Shown piece after piece: positions 12,731 through 26,800 of a stretch of 64,000 nucleotides of DNA. Position 1 is the first letter of the stretch. The number at the start of each line of letters is the position of its first letter. Source of the DNA: Sphagnum magellanicum (lineage: Eukaryota > Streptophyta > Sphagnopsida > Sphagnales > Sphagnaceae). The DNA is taken from contig CM038907.1 of NCBI GenBank assembly GCA_021904315.1, positions 20,033,223 through 20,097,222 of the forward strand, in the 5' to 3' direction. The translations under genes were made by a program, and so were the position numbers. The notes beneath the pieces were generated by a model, which had not been told where the DNA came from, did no database searches, and saw nothing but the letters and a program-made list of their open reading frames with translations.

Positions 12731-15700
12731 TAATTGCTGAAACTATGCAGACACACAAACCTTGGTTACTGGAACAAGAGGAGGTGTTGGGGGTTTGAGT
12801 TTTCAAGTAGAGATGATTGTTTGACAGTTGCAGTTCCTAGTCAGTATTGTCTCACTAGTTTGGATGAGTTGGATTCTAGTCTTGCTAGAGTTAATTGAGT
12901 TTGGATATTGAAAAAGTGTAGAAGAGCCCTGCTGTAGTTGAAACCTGCATACCCGTTCTTTGGATGACTTGTGGCAGTAGGGTAGTTTAAAATTGACTCA
13001 TGCCCAAGCTCCTAGGTTTTCATGGCCTTGGTAACTTCTTGTTCCTCTTCTCATCCGTTCCTTTGTGGCCAGTTGTGAGCAAGCAAGGCAGCCATGAATC
13101 TGAAAAATCTAGTTGTTAGAACCATGCTAATTGATGATGACACCTAAGATATCTGCCTATGAGAGAATTGAAAACTAAGTGCAGTATCATAACCAGGATA
13201 GTATTTGTAACTGTGCGCCCAACAGATCATGGAGTTTGTAACAGTGCAACATAACGGACCCAATGGTAGAACAAAATGGCTCCAAAACTCCAGCTCCAAA
13301 ATTTGCATTGTTAGTGAGAATGCCCAATGAAATGGTTGGGAACAAAAGAGGTCACATGGTGGAATATTAGAGGGTGGTATTTTTGTTGAGCCCCGAGGCT
13401 GCCTCAAAAATCTTAGTGGAATACATGCTGTTTAATGTGTATCATGCCACCAATTTCAGCAACACTGGTTGCAATCCTAATGTGTACTAGTGTGGTGTGT
13501 GTCATTGGCCCAAGTGTTACCACTTTCTCAACTGATTTTTGCTTCCAAAACCTGGTTCTTTAGAATTTATTTGGATTTTCAGTGGCAGAAATCATTTAAA
13601 AATCAATATCTTCCACATTCTGAATCCAAATGCTGTCAAATAAATTCCATTAAATCCTGTTCATTGAGATCTTTCCAACATCACAAAAGGCACTTTTCAA
13701 TTCCTCTGAAATTTTCAGTCATGATTTAATTTAATTTAATTTTCAGTGAAGAAATCGTTCAATATTCAAAAACTTTTGCACCGCAAGTTCAAAAGTCATG
13801 GAACCAAGCCCATGCACCCCTCCTTGTCAAGAGCTTTCCAACGACACCAAGGACGGGATCTGAAGGTGTTGGGCAAGGCTATTTAGCGGATATCTTGGAA
13901 TAGTTAAAGACCTAGACAAAATAGTTAGTGTAGTTTTAAGCTAACTACACATTCTAGGTAAGGTAACCTAATTTTGGGATAGATTCTAGGCAAAATGAAC
14001 AATTAATAAGATTTTAGCCTAATTGGATATTCTAGATAGGAAATGGAGACAACACAATTTTGGATAGTCAAGGGATTTAAATTTTGACATTTGTAAAGTT
14101 ATGATAAATATATAGGGGACAAGTGTGGTGTATAAGCTGGATATACAGAGGTAGACAATTGTTAGTAATTAGGATTGGAAGGGGGGAATTCACCACTTTT
14201 AAGGTTAATTCAACCTTAAACCTTTATCAACTTTAAGGGGGTTTGCATGTAGGGGATGTTGTTTTCAGGTGTTTCCTTGTTGAGTGGAAAATGACAAAAA
14301 GAAAGAAGGGCAAGGATCATAAAAAGAAGTGAAGGAAAAAGCCTTGGGACAACTTGTTGTTGTCAAAGAGAAGAAAGGAGGTAGGATGGCGATGGGCAAG
14401 AGGGGACAACAAAAATAGATAGAGAGGAGGAAAGAGGGATATATGAAGAAACCCTTGCAAAGGAAGGGGATTGTCTGTTTTTTTTTGTACCAAGGTGATT
14501 TGTAAATAAAACATTAGGGAGGGAGGTTGTGGGAATGTTGTGCACAATAGGAAAGGAGTCATTGTATGTTGTTTTAACTTGATCATATTGTAACTTAGTT
14601 TTAGTTAATCTTGATGGAAGCCAAAAAAGAAAAATAAATAAATAAATAGTAAGAACTACAAATTAGAAGTAGATAGGAGAATGAGGTTGTAGGATAAATA
14701 GAGAGTGAAATTGGTAGTGACAGATAAAGGGTCCAAAACTTGAACTCACAAGCATTGCTGAAAATTTTATATAATAGACCTTGGTAGAATTGGTAAAGGA
14801 AGATAGAACAAACCCACTAGGACTTAAGTAGATAAGTATACCTCAAAACTTAGGGTGTAATATTTTACTTAATAGAAGCATCTGGTTCGGTGGATCTCAT
14901 AACTATAAAACAAAACAAATTACCTTCCTTCATAGATAAATATCTTGTATGTGGCAACACAATGTGTCAAGCTACCATTACATAAAAAATCTTTGAATCT
15001 TCTTAATGAGCCATCCACATGCATGAACCACACACCCAATCCACATTTGACTTAATGTATAACCTCTGTCCGTAATGTGTACAACCAAAATGGTTGTAAA
15101 CATTAGGATTTGATTGGAAATATGAAATCTCTGATCTCTTGAAGCAAAATCACAACTCTAAACTTCCCTTGTGTGTGATTCAAAGGGCAACTGGTGTACA
15201 TTGAACAATTAAACTAAAGATATAAATGTCCTTAATTGAACTTTCAGGGATTGACAAGGCAAGGAGCAGCAATTTACATGCATCCTAGACAACTAATGTG
15301 TGATTAGACCAAGGTTAGAAGAGAGGTGACAAAGAAGGAAAAAATTGAAGGTTCTTAGACATATCCTAGGTGAGTAGTCCAAGCCATTAATTGAAAATGA
15401 TCAACTTGAGTTAAAACAAACTTTTTTTTTGGTTTTTGCAACACTAGAATTTGTTGTTAGACATGATGCGATGCATGCCCTTCACGTTCCCAGTTTGACA
15501 ACTACTTAAAATGGTTTTGTCACATTTGTTTTTAGTGATAACCTTGCTTTATAATGTACAACAATGGTTTTTATCTCATGTGAATATTAACATTAGGGAT
15601 ACAATTTTCATGGACTATTACTCTTAGTTGGAGAATCAAGTTAGACATGAATCTTGTACACTAATATCACATAATTAAAAGTAGTTAAACATCATATCAT

Positions 15701-17160
15701 GTAACATCTCAAAAGTTTGAATTGCTAAGCATAAATATAGCACATTGAATTATTATTTGTTCAATAGGAATTTGCTTTCAATTCCCCATAGGATGGCAAG
15801 GGATTGACCTAAACATCTAAGCTTAATTCCATGTTGCCCATAATGTTATGCCTTGTTGATGCCAACTACTCGACAATGTGTGCATTATTTCAGCATACTG
15901 TGTGGGATGAAGAAAACCTCAACATGTATGACATGTTAAGCCTGGGCTAAGTACCTATTTAGGGTACTTATTTTGTTTCAAATTAATTAGTTGGGGGTGC
16001 CTCACAAGTTCGACTTTTTATTTTGGCAATGAGCCAATTTGATTGGCCCATCGCAAAAAAAAAAAAAAAAGTTGAGACTATGGAGGCTCCCCAAAGTAGA
16101 AAATTCTATGGAAAGATCGTGTGCCTCCCCCTTTGGCCCAGATGATATTGGGAATATCTTGGGTGAACACTTGAGGAACCCCTTGAGAATGTAATGGGAA
16201 CAAATTGAGAACAGGCCCCAAAAAAAACCCACTATTCCCGATTTCTCATATGAGTCCGAGATCCAGGGTAGGGACTACAAATAGTTGGTGGGTGGACCCA
16301 TGCATGGCAACACATCCCAGTAAATGCAAAATGGCAAAAGTGCATTGAGAAGCGTTGGTGCTGGTTCACCCACGGCTTATGTAGTGGGGTGTAAAGCACC
16401 AGGTGGATCTTTGTAGTGTAGTTGGTGGGAGCCTTTCTGCATGGAATTTTGCTTCTGCAAAGGGTGCACATTTTGAGAAATGTAGTGCCTGCTATGTCCC
16501 ATGGTTTTGGAAATAAAAGTTTCATGTAGCCAATGAAAAGGCACGCATGCACTCATGAGAGGTCCAATTTTTTTCTTTTGAGGGGGGGGGGGAGGAAGGG
16601 GAGTGAAATTTTGTTTTATCCTTGTTCCCAATGTACTCTCAATGTGTTCCTCAAGACATACCCAATAGCACCTCTGATTTATCTCATATGGTTTGCTTAA
16701 AGTTCAACTCTCATATATACTTAAACTGAAAAGGTGGGCCACAGCACAGTAGATTTGTTTTTAATTTCACAATTGTGGTCCAAGACGGTGCTTCTATTTT
16801 GGAGAGAGACCAAAGTTCCAAAAAATATGGAGACAGGCCAATCAATATGATGGCCCCTTCCCCCAAAAAATAGAGAAAAAGTGGAAGCACACCCATGAAC
16901 TAATGAATCTGAATCACACTATGAATTCTACATGCGTTTCATTTTACTTTTTCTTGTGATAGTGGAGTACCCACGAGTATCCATGAGAGAAAAATTCAAA
17001 AGTAAAAATTCCCCTAGTGCTTTATGCTTAGTAAAGGGCTTGGGTTGTGGGCTTTACCAGAATCAGCCCCACGCTTGACTCCCCATTGCACAGGCACTTA
17101 TTCTGATAAACCTGGATTCCATGACAAACCAGCTGTTGAGTACACTATTCTAGTAAAGTC
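12731..17160. other. WDR74 3' flank and gene-free AT-rich DNA
   Basis: The first few hundred bases should be the WDR74 3' UTR. Beyond that I see no coding family. Homopolymer and low-complexity patches occur: an A run of about 16 near 16055, (aaat)n near 14632-14647, and a G run near 16583-16592. Short open frames on both strands around 14.3-14.6 kb and 16.0-16.9 kb show no recognisable domain. Confidence 0.6.
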
Positions 17161-17304
17161 TGTGGACAAGGGATTTACCCTGCAATAAAACACTATCACA
17201 TTTATTCTTTTATATATTTTGGTCCCTCATTGTGTGGACAAGGGCTTTACCCTACAATAAAACACTATCCCATTTATTCTTTTATATATTTTGGTCCCTC
17301 ATTG
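17161..17304 (+). repeat. 72-bp tandem duplication
   Basis: Two adjacent copies, 17161-17232 and 17233-17304, beginning tgtggacaaggg and ending ggtccctcattg. They differ at only a few positions, so the duplication is recent relative to the surrounding DNA. Confidence 0.92.
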
Positions 17305-17450
17305 GGTTTAAGAAATCATGTTTGTTGATGTCATAATGATGTCTTAGGAATAGTAATACAATTTGGAAAATATTTTCCAACTTATCATAGTAACTTTCAC
17401 GAGGTAAAATTTACCTATCAATTTGTCTCTCCTCATTGTCCCTATCATTC

Positions 17451-17547
17451 TAACGTTGTCTTTCTCCAGTGCCACTGTCACGATGATGCTTTATGTTCAT
17501 TATAACGTTGTCTTTCTATAGTGTCACTATCGCAATGATGCTTTATG
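17451..17547 (+). repeat. 52-bp imperfect tandem duplication
   Basis: Two copies beginning taacgttgtctttct at 17451 and 17503 and sharing gatgatgctttatgt or a near variant near their ends. Several substitutions separate them. Confidence 0.85.
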
Positions 17548-18200
17548 TAGTAGAAGGGTTTGTTGATAGATAATTTTTTATATGTTAAACATGTTTCAAT
17601 ATAAAATCATGTTAAGTGTTGAAACTAACACAACTTAAGTATAAAATCATGTAAGAGTTTGAAGTTACATAACCTAAATGTAAGATCATGTGTGCATTGG
17701 GACTAACAACCCCAAGGGGGATGTTAAACACCATATGGGCATAGGATATATAGGTGTTGGGTACCATAGTGACATGCACAAATTTCTTAAAGGGGTCTAT
17801 TTAAGAACTGATGGTTCAAAGCATATTAAAAAATTCCTTGTTTTGACCATATGTTAGTGTGATGCTTGTCCATAAAAAAACGTCATGAACAACATAATCC
17901 CATGTTGGGTGCAACCTTTCCTTCTCTCATTGTATAAATGGATGTAAAACACTTGGAAAAATTTTGTAGTGTATTTGGAAGGCACCTTATAACCATCTCC
18001 CTCCTAGAAAATGGAAGGAACATTACACCTATTCCTCAATAGGGGGAAGGTTTTTACAATTATAAGTAAGCATAGTTTCCCTCCCACTATTGAAGAGTAG
18101 GCATAATATCCCTCCCATTCTTACGCCTTGTGATTTATGTAGGTTTGGTTCATAATAAAATTTGCCTCATGTTTTATGATAGGTAAAGCCCATGGGCACG

Positions 18201-19610
18201 GACAAACCACGGGCAAACACAAATTCACAAAACTCACCACATACCGAATTTGGGGGAAGCCATCACCTTCCCCCTTATAATATTTTCTAATTGGTCATAG
18301 GGCTTGCACCCAAATGTCATTTTGTCCTGGGACTCCCAAGTTGGGAGTTTTGAAATTTTCAAAATTAGGACTCCCACAACTTTGGAAGCCCATATTTTTT
18401 TGTGCAAACCTCTGATTGAGGTGAAACCTAAAACAAAGTTGTAACCCTTGTTGAGAGTTTTCCAACGATATATGACATGCCACCTCCACATAAGTAAATC
18501 AGGGCAATTCCCAACTTTTAGTGGTCAAAAATCAATTTTGTAATTTGATTCCCGACTTTTCATTTGGCCATAACTTATGTTTTAAGTACCCAAATGGGTC
18601 ATGCAAGCCCATTTTAGACGTCTACGTTCCAAGAGCTTTCTAATGGTATAAATAATTCTTCAAACCAATAAGTTTTGACCCCTGCAATTGCCCTCTAAAA
18701 ACTCGGAAATCCATCGAGAGCTCGCTTGGAAGTGTGGTGTTCATTCTTTCACACTCTTTTACATTATTAGGAGCATGAAATGTTACTCTTAGTGACGCAC
18801 CCCAAGCTCCTTAATGGATTCAAATGTGAGTCCCAAACTGAAGACATCGAAAAAGCAAGGAATTAAGGCACGTTCCTTGGCTCGTAGCACTTTGAGGGGT
18901 AGAGGGGTGTGCTAAAGCTCCTAGATGGGACTAGGATGAGTGACAAACATCAACTACTCACACGGACCTGCACAAAACCAACACAATGTGCTTACTGCAT
19001 AGTTTGAGCACTTTTGGTGCTAAGACGAACCACGGGCAAATTCGGACTGACAAGACTCACCATAGCCCGAACTTGGGGGAAGCTACCACCTTCCCCCTTA
19101 TATTTTACTATGTGCCTTTCCATGAGGCCCACATCCAAATGACATTTTGTCCCTGGACTCCCAAGTGGGAATCCCGAAATTGCCAAAGTTGGGATTCTCG
19201 CGACTTTGAGGCCCCATAACTTTGTGTGCAGACCTCCAATTGAGACGAGGTCCGAAACAAAGTTGTAGCCCTTGTCGGGAACTTTCCAACGGTATGTCAC
19301 ACACCACTTGCACGAAATCGGGATGATTCTTGACTTTTAGTGGTCGGGAGTCAAACTGTCAATTTGACTCCCGACCCTTATTTTGACCATAACTTGTGTT
19401 TCAGATGTCCAAATGGGTGATGTGAGCCCATTTTAAACATCTATGTTTAATAGATTTCCAATGATATAATTTTTTTTTCAAGCCATTGGGTTTTGGCCCT
19501 TTTAATCACTCTCTGAACATTTGGGAGTCCACTGAGATTCCAACTCCCAAGGTGGAAGCTCCCTTGGAAGTGTGAAGGTTCATTCCTTCACACTTTCTTT
19601 CATTCCTAGG
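18201..19610 (+). repeat. Pair of diverged ~570-590-bp direct repeats spaced 823 bp
   Basis: Copy A (about 18201-18771) and copy B (about 19024-19610) share the same order of motifs: accacgggcaaa, gggggaagc, caccttccccctta, cattttgtcc, caaagttgta, cttttagtggtc, ccataact, cccattttaa/g, cttggaagtgtg and cattc-ttcacact. Divergence is considerable. The 253 bp between the copies may be part of the unit, making this two periods of an 823-bp tandem repeat. The identity of the repeat (LTR fragment or satellite) is unknown. Confidence 0.8.
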
Positions 19611-19752
19611 CTTCCCTTTTGACCCGCAACTTTGCAAGCCATTGCCTTGGTTGCGAGTCTAAGGTTAGGGTTGAGACACCTAGGCTTCACTTTTGGCCCG
19701 CGCCTTTGTAAACCCTTGCCTTGGTCGCGAGCCCAAGGCTAGGGTTATGACA
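19605..19752 (+). repeat. 74-bp tandem duplication
   Basis: Units 19605-19678 and 19679-19752 both begin cctaggcttc and end in tagggtt-gaca or a close variant. It abuts the start of the P450 pseudogene. Confidence 0.85.
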
Positions 19753-20864
19753 TGAAGGATATTGTTGTCAAGGTTTTGAATTAAAATGGTGTCTTCAACA
19801 TCAGTGATTATGTCCAATTTTTAAAGCCATTTGATCTCCAAGGTATTTTACTTCAATGCAAACAAATACGGTTCAAGGTAGATTGATTTCTTGACAAAAT
19901 TGTTCAAGAGCATCTGAAAGAGAAGAAGAGGCCAAATGAATAAAAAGATTTTCTTGATGTCATGTTTTTTTTTCCTAGTGTAAATGGTGTTGGTGACAGG
20001 CTTGATGAGATCACAATTAAGGCAATGCTTGATGTAGGTTGCTTAATGTTCTTATAATTTACATGTAGATTTCACAAATTATTCCTTTTGAATTTGGTTA
20101 ATGGTTGTGCTTAATGATTTCAATAATTTGATTTATGAACTTCAATAATGAACTCATCATTGTGATTTTTGGTTTGTAGTTTAAGACTAAATAATATTAC
20201 ATGCATAACAAGTTTTTCATGCTTGAATTCAATAACCCACTAATGATGTTGATGTGGTTAACTTTTCCCTAATTATGTGTAGCAAATGTTGCTCGCAGGC
20301 ATTAACATGAGTGCCACCACAATAGAATGGGCCCTCGTGGAGCTCATAAAACAACCAAACATTATAAAGAAAGTTCAAGATGAGTTAGATGATGTGATTG
20401 GCCAAGAGAAGGTTGTAGATGAAAATGACATTGCTCAATTGAAATATTTACAAACTACAATGAAGGAAACATTTCGCCTTTATCCTCCAGCTCTTGTATT
20501 GGCGCCACGTGAAAAGAAAAAAACTTGTGAAATAAAAGGTTATTACATATTTACCAAAAATCATATTTTTGTGTATGCATGGGCCATTTATAGACATCCA
20601 TTTGCCTTTGAAAATCCATTCAATTTCAATCCCGAAAGATTTGTTGGAAGTGCAATTGATGTAAAAGGGACAAAATTTCAATTGTTACCATTTGGCTGTA
20701 GACAACAAGTGTGTCCAGGGTTGAATTATGGTCTTTTGATGGCACAATTTGAACTTGCCAGGCTTGTTCACTTCACATGGACATTGCCAAGAGGGATGAA
20801 TCCTTAAAATATTGATATGGGTGAAATATTTGGTGTCACAATTCCAAAAGAAATTCCATTGTAA
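19752..20864 (+). pseudogene. Degenerate A-type cytochrome P450 (C-terminal half)
   Basis: Two exon remnants flank a retained GT-AG intron (20034-20282), so this is not a processed copy. Exon a (19752-20033) reads like the region before the I-helix: NGVFNISDYVQFLKPFDLQG, FLDKIVQEHLK, DRLDEITIKAMLD. Exon b (20283-20864) carries the I-helix (MLLAGINMSATTIEWAL), ExxR (KETFR), PERF (NPERFVG) and the heme loop (PFGCRQQVCPG, cysteine at 20712). In-frame stops fall near 19782 and 19902, at about 19940, and at 20805. The acid-alcohol pair of the I-helix is changed to N and M, and the conserved Gly and Arg of the heme loop are lost although Cys remains. The N-terminal half (membrane anchor, substrate sites) is absent. 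P450s of this kind are ER-bound monooxygenases. The subfamily is not determined. Confidence 0.9.
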
Positions 20865-23800
20865 GTTGTGGCTAATGTCAAACTCCCCTTGCACTTGTCT
20901 ACACCTAAAACATTTGATGCATTTATTTAAGCTTATGGTTGTTGAATCACAACTTATAATCTACCATCTTTAAAATAGACTACGATTGAATTCATCTTAA
21001 GAATAGGGTTAGAGGGCATAAGCACATTAAGCTCCTCAAAAAATTGTTGTCACAAATACAATATTTCTACATTTAGTTTTATTGGTAACGGACGGAGATC
21101 ACATATTGCATCATCTTTGTTTGTTTTAAGTATATTTAATTGGTTTTAAATTTAAATTAATTTTTTTCTAAAAAAATAACAAACCTTGAAGAACTTGAAT
21201 GTATCATGGATTATATATGTGACAAAATAATATGTCACAATATGAAAATTTATATATATATATATAAACTAGGGTTGTGAGTGGAATGTTTTGTTAATTT
21301 TTTTGTGATGAATGACATTGACATACATCAATTGAATATAGGACCATTTATAATTTAAAAATGTTTGGTTAAAAATCCATTCAAAAAATGTGTTTTTTTA
21401 TACTTCTTTTGCAATAAGTGCATAATGATGTCTTTCTATTAAAAACATTGCTACCATATTAAACAAAAGGAGATTTTACAGTTGAGATTTACATTATTTT
21501 TTTCAATTTTCTTTTATTTGTTAGTGTTTCATGAACCACAAACATGAGGCCTTATGGTCATTGAAAAATTGTAAGTTATATATTCTATGTACATTGATTT
21601 TATTCAAACTTTTTCATCTATTCGTTGGATCAAAATTAACTTTGAGTTCCAAAATGTTGTCATTCAAATTCAAATTTTTTTTTGCTTGTGTTTAAAATAA
21701 CCAAAGGATGTTATCAAGAATCCAACTTATCATGAATGACAATACTTGTTATACATCATTTTTTTGGGTGAAAAGTGGTTCACTCTTAATTTGCTTTCAA
21801 CTTAGGCATGTTTCCTTTTAATCAATGTCCAAACTCCATAATAGTTGAGTTGTTGATGATACAATTTGTAGCATGATTGATATATAGAATCTTCTAGTTG
21901 TTCTAGGTGTTTTGTTTGAATTACTTGGGGATTTGTATTTATCCAAGTAAGTAATGGAGCACATAGGTTTATCAAATATGATATGAAGTCCATGTAAATT
22001 GTGAACAATTTATGATGGAGTATGGGTGGAATATTATGGTAGTTGCTATAGGTAAATATGAGAATCCATCCCATGCAACAACACATGTATTGGAAATGAT
22101 CATGTTCAAAACCCAACTTTTCGATCTCCATATGTGATGGCATTAACAAACAATGATTGCATGGGAATTGGGGGGGGTTTACAATACAAATGCTTTTGAT
22201 TTCATAGTCATTACCATGCCTTCCCAACACAAATTTCAATTAGTTTTTTTCTTTCACAACTTTGCACAACAATTTTAGACCATGGATTACCACAAATGTC
22301 CAATGAGTCATTCAAAGTTGTAAAGGCTTTCATATGGGATTCCATTATTGCTTTCAATATCTTACACAATGTGTCACCTAAATATGTAATCAATAGTCCT
22401 TTTCTAAGATGAATCAAAGTTCAACCAAATGGTGTATAGAGAGTTAAATATCACACTAAATAGTGGTGTGGTGGCCTTTCATGGGGAACCCTCTTGTCAT
22501 CACCTTATCCCATTTGGGTTAAACATCTCTACACAAGCTTGTCCTATTATACTTGAACCACAATGCAATCCTTCAAACCACCTTCACTTTGTATTTGCCA
22601 CCAAAAAACACATATCTACTTAATATCCATGTTTTTAATTGACATTATGATTTGCCTTGATGCCTTGGCGAAATATTTTCATTTGCATGCCTTGGAAATA
22701 ATGTAGAATTAACACTTCTCTTAGTATCTCTAAATGGGAAGGTTGGAAAATGGGATCTGTCACAAGGTAAGATATTGAGGTTTCGAGGAAAAAACTAATT
22801 CAATTGAAGTACTACACCAAGTGTCCAAATGACACCATGAAATGGTAAATGACCAAAGATTCCTTTGGTTGGGGTGCTTGGACATGTTGTGCACTATTTT
22901 AATGTCTTGTCCTAGGCCCCATATGACCTTGTCTTAGGACCTAGGTAGTCTAGGGTCCATAGGAACACATGTTGGAAACAATCACATTTTATTTTTTACA
23001 TAGGTGTATACTACATCTAAAAAGGCCATCCATGAAAACATGGTACCATTATGAACTTTGGATTAGGTTGGGAGCAACACCAAAATATTCTCTTGGCTCA
23101 GAGTCCTAGGACATGTTCCATACCTTCATCAATGTTGTGCTTAAGGCCCTATGCCACCATGACATAGATCTTGGGACACCTTGTCTAAACCCCCCATTGT
23201 GGAAGTAGAAAGATTTGATGAGGGAAAACATTAAAATCAATAAGGGAATCAACAATAAGGAACCTTTTGGGGCCTACCCCTTGAGCCCAAGTCAAAACTC
23301 TCATTTTTACCTTCTCCATTTGCATATGGCTTTTTTGGAATTTTGTAGGACGATGGTGATGCTAGGATGATAAAAAGGTTAATTGTTGTTGATCCTACCA
23401 CTTGTTCCATCTTGTTGCCATTTAAATGCAATATATGTTACAACAAACACCATTTATTGTATGTCGTAATGGATAAAACCACAAAGTTGTCCTCACACAT
23501 GCCATGGCAATTTTTGTGTGAAAAACCAAACTTCTTGTAGTGTTACGACACACAACTACAATTGTGCACATCTCCATTACATTTTGTTTTAAGTTGTCAT
23601 GTTCAATAGGAAGGTCAAATCACAATAAAAGGAGCCATGGGCACTAGAGACATAATGTTTTCCTAAGAAGTCTAAGCTTGACCACATGTAACACATTTTC
23701 ACTTTGAAAACTATAATTTTTTTTCTCCAACCTTTGGTAATACTATCCATTTGTATTCAACAATGAGTTTCAAGTAAATGAAATTAAACATGCATACAAT

Positions 23801-26800
23801 ATTATTATTTTTTACATGTAACAAATGCATACATTTCCAACACAAAATTCACATCTCAAGTTTGTATGTTATATTGAACTTTATTTTATTTGGAAGAAGA
23901 TTATCACATAAAATCACCTTAAAAATATATAAACTATGAGAATTGGATATAAGTTAGACATTTTTCAAGAAAACATGTTGGAAATCAATGGAAAGAATAA
24001 TTAATTGACATTGTCTCCTAATTTATTCATGCACTCCAACACATAAAAATAAACAACTTTTGTTAATAAAAAATTGTAATTTAGAAGGCCAAAAGCACAT
24101 TTGAAACCAAAATTTGTTAATATTTGTAATAACTAAAAAAATACTAATTTCAACTCCTTTTTTCATTTTTAATCATCAACATGACTATGCTCTTCAAGTT
24201 TGAAAATGAATGGTGCTCATTTGATAAGCAAAAAGGACATTCAAATTTAAAAGCAATTTTGATGACTACTTTGCAAGTTTTTTAATATTGTCATTGAAGG
24301 ACTCTCATGACCTAATGAAATGACTCCAGATTCATCAAGGAAAAATATCATTAATAAATAAACACAATTGCAAAAACAATTGCAATTCAAATAAATACAA
24401 TACACAAACTTATTTTCTCAAAATTATATAGTGCAATGTCACACTACATTTGATGACTACTTTACCTCCTTTTATTTTGATTGCACCCATGATAAAAATG
24501 TAAATTGAACTTAGTAAACTCAAATACAAATATTTTTTGGTTAGTTAAAACAAACATAGTTAGTCATGTTAATCAAGTAGTAATGATTTTACAATCATTG
24601 TACTCATGATGTTAAAGGTTAAAAAAAAAAGCTTTTATTGCAATGGTTTCACTTCCTTTCACTCACACCATGCTTTGGGCTTATTCCTTGTGTGTTTCCT
24701 TTTGTTTTGTTCCAACCTTGGTCATTAGCTCTAAGGTTCAAAAATCGTTTCCTTACATATTCTTTACTTTGCCAACATTCTAGACTTAAAATTATGCAAA
24801 ATTTAAGGGGGAAGTTAATTCACTAGTTTTAACAATACTTACAAACTTATTAAGCTCCACCATGTCATGCTTAACAAGTTCCACTTAAAAAATTCACATA
24901 GAAAAACTTCATTCCTAATGTGGTTCCAAGATGCCTTGAAAGGGAAATTCATTGGTATTGGAAAGCCAACCTCTAGCTATGAGCAATGAGTTTATGTGGT
25001 CATTTATTGGGGGTGGCCAAATATGTCCCATACATGAGCAACTTATTTTAGGAATGTGCTTTGTAAAGGTATCTAGATTACCATAAGGTCTCCAAAAAAG
25101 ATGTTTGCAAAATCCATTGGAGTGGCTTTAATTTATATTCAACCCTTCAATAATAGTACTAAACAAACATACAAAGGAGGTATCACAAGGTGAATAAAAA
25201 CACAACATTGGCTAAATATTTAACATAAAACCACATAGAGAGATCTAACAAAGTCCATATTATTGGTTGTCATTAAAGTTGTCCCTCGAGGCAAGAAGAA
25301 TATAGCTAAGCGTTCTTGTAGCATCACTAGGAGAGTGCAATAGGTATTACTTAGGATGATACCACTAGGAACCATTTCAAGGAATTCCTTGAATGATAAA
25401 ATGGGCCAAATAATATTCCTAACCCCTTTCATTTAAATGTTTTACAATTATAAATTCTTTTTTTCTCATGTTAATCCATTACATGCCAAAGTATATGGTT
25501 TAAAATGTTTATTGGAAAAAAAAGGGTCCAACAATTACTAAAAGTTTATTTTCTTGATTGAATTCGCTCTTTTTAAAATCACGCTCTTGAATTTTGGAAA
25601 GTCATAATTAAATTACACATACTCAATTACAATAAAATAGAATACCATCAAAGGCATCATATAAAATTATTTCCCAAGAAAACCAACACACGTTTCAAAC
25701 TTGTATTCTTGACCAAAAAGTTCAAGGAAAGGAAACATTGCGACAATTTGGAAACTTTTTCTAAATGTCATGATTAGAAACATCAAAATACAAAATATTT
25801 GTTATATCATCAAAGTTTCAAAGTCTATACAACCTAGTGTATATATTTAACAAAAAGTTCTAATGAAAATAAAATTAAAAATGTTTCCTATATTCTAGAA
25901 AAAATCAATGAGTCCAATAAAATAAAGGTGTAATGTTTTTAGACTCTAATGGTACCACCCAAGGATGGTTTTGCCATGAAGTTCAAATTTGATTGATTGT
26001 TGTGACACATATAACCTACAAAATATGTCACTTTTATAATTGTTTCATTTAGATAGGAATGTACATTAGGATCAATATGATAAACAAATCATAATTTTGA
26101 TAATCAAAACATGTGTCTTCAAATGTCCTAAAACATGACTTGTGAATTTTGTCCAACTATGCAATTTTGTCAAATTTAAAAATTAATAGGAATAAAAATA
26201 TTTGTTCAAATCACCTCATGTTTTAAACAAATAAAATAAAATATGCTTTAAATGAAGGTATAAAGTTTTGGTATTATAAAACACCAAAATTTGTGGAAAT
26301 GATCAATGTTTTTTTTTCTAAATTTGTAATGTAAGTGGGATGGTGATCATTTACGAGAAGATTTAGCCAAATTTGGCTATATGCATAAAAAATGACAATA
26401 GAATACTTTAAGAACCATGTTATAGTTTGACTACATACTCTAAATTATTGTTTAAAATGGTGACTTCAAAATTATATCCTCATAATGTGGCAACATTCTT
26501 CAACTTATGCAAAGTTTTTTTTTCCTGACTAGGTTAATCACAACATTTCACCCAAAAAATACTACAAATGATCCTAGAATCTTTTTTTTCCCTTAAAAAG
26601 GATGTATTAAAAAGGATGGTCATATTGATTTTGTTAATATTAAGGTACATTCCAAAGGTTTTGAAGGTTTGGTACAAGGAACATGTATACCAAAAAAGGA
26701 CATTATTTGATGTTTTTAGTAAGATTTTGGTTCTCAAAATGAGAGATTGCCATTTTAGAATGTCATGAAGCCTTGCATTCCTTATAACTTTAATGATTCA

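Noticed and set aside
14317-14586. 89-codon minus-strand frame rich in Leu, Pro and Phe
   Set aside because: It is a translation of a purine-rich plus strand (gaaagaagg, aggaggaaagagg); low-complexity artefact.
21802-22239. 145-codon minus-strand open frame
   Set aside because: No recognisable domain, composition of AT-rich noncoding DNA, no neighbouring exon or splice context.
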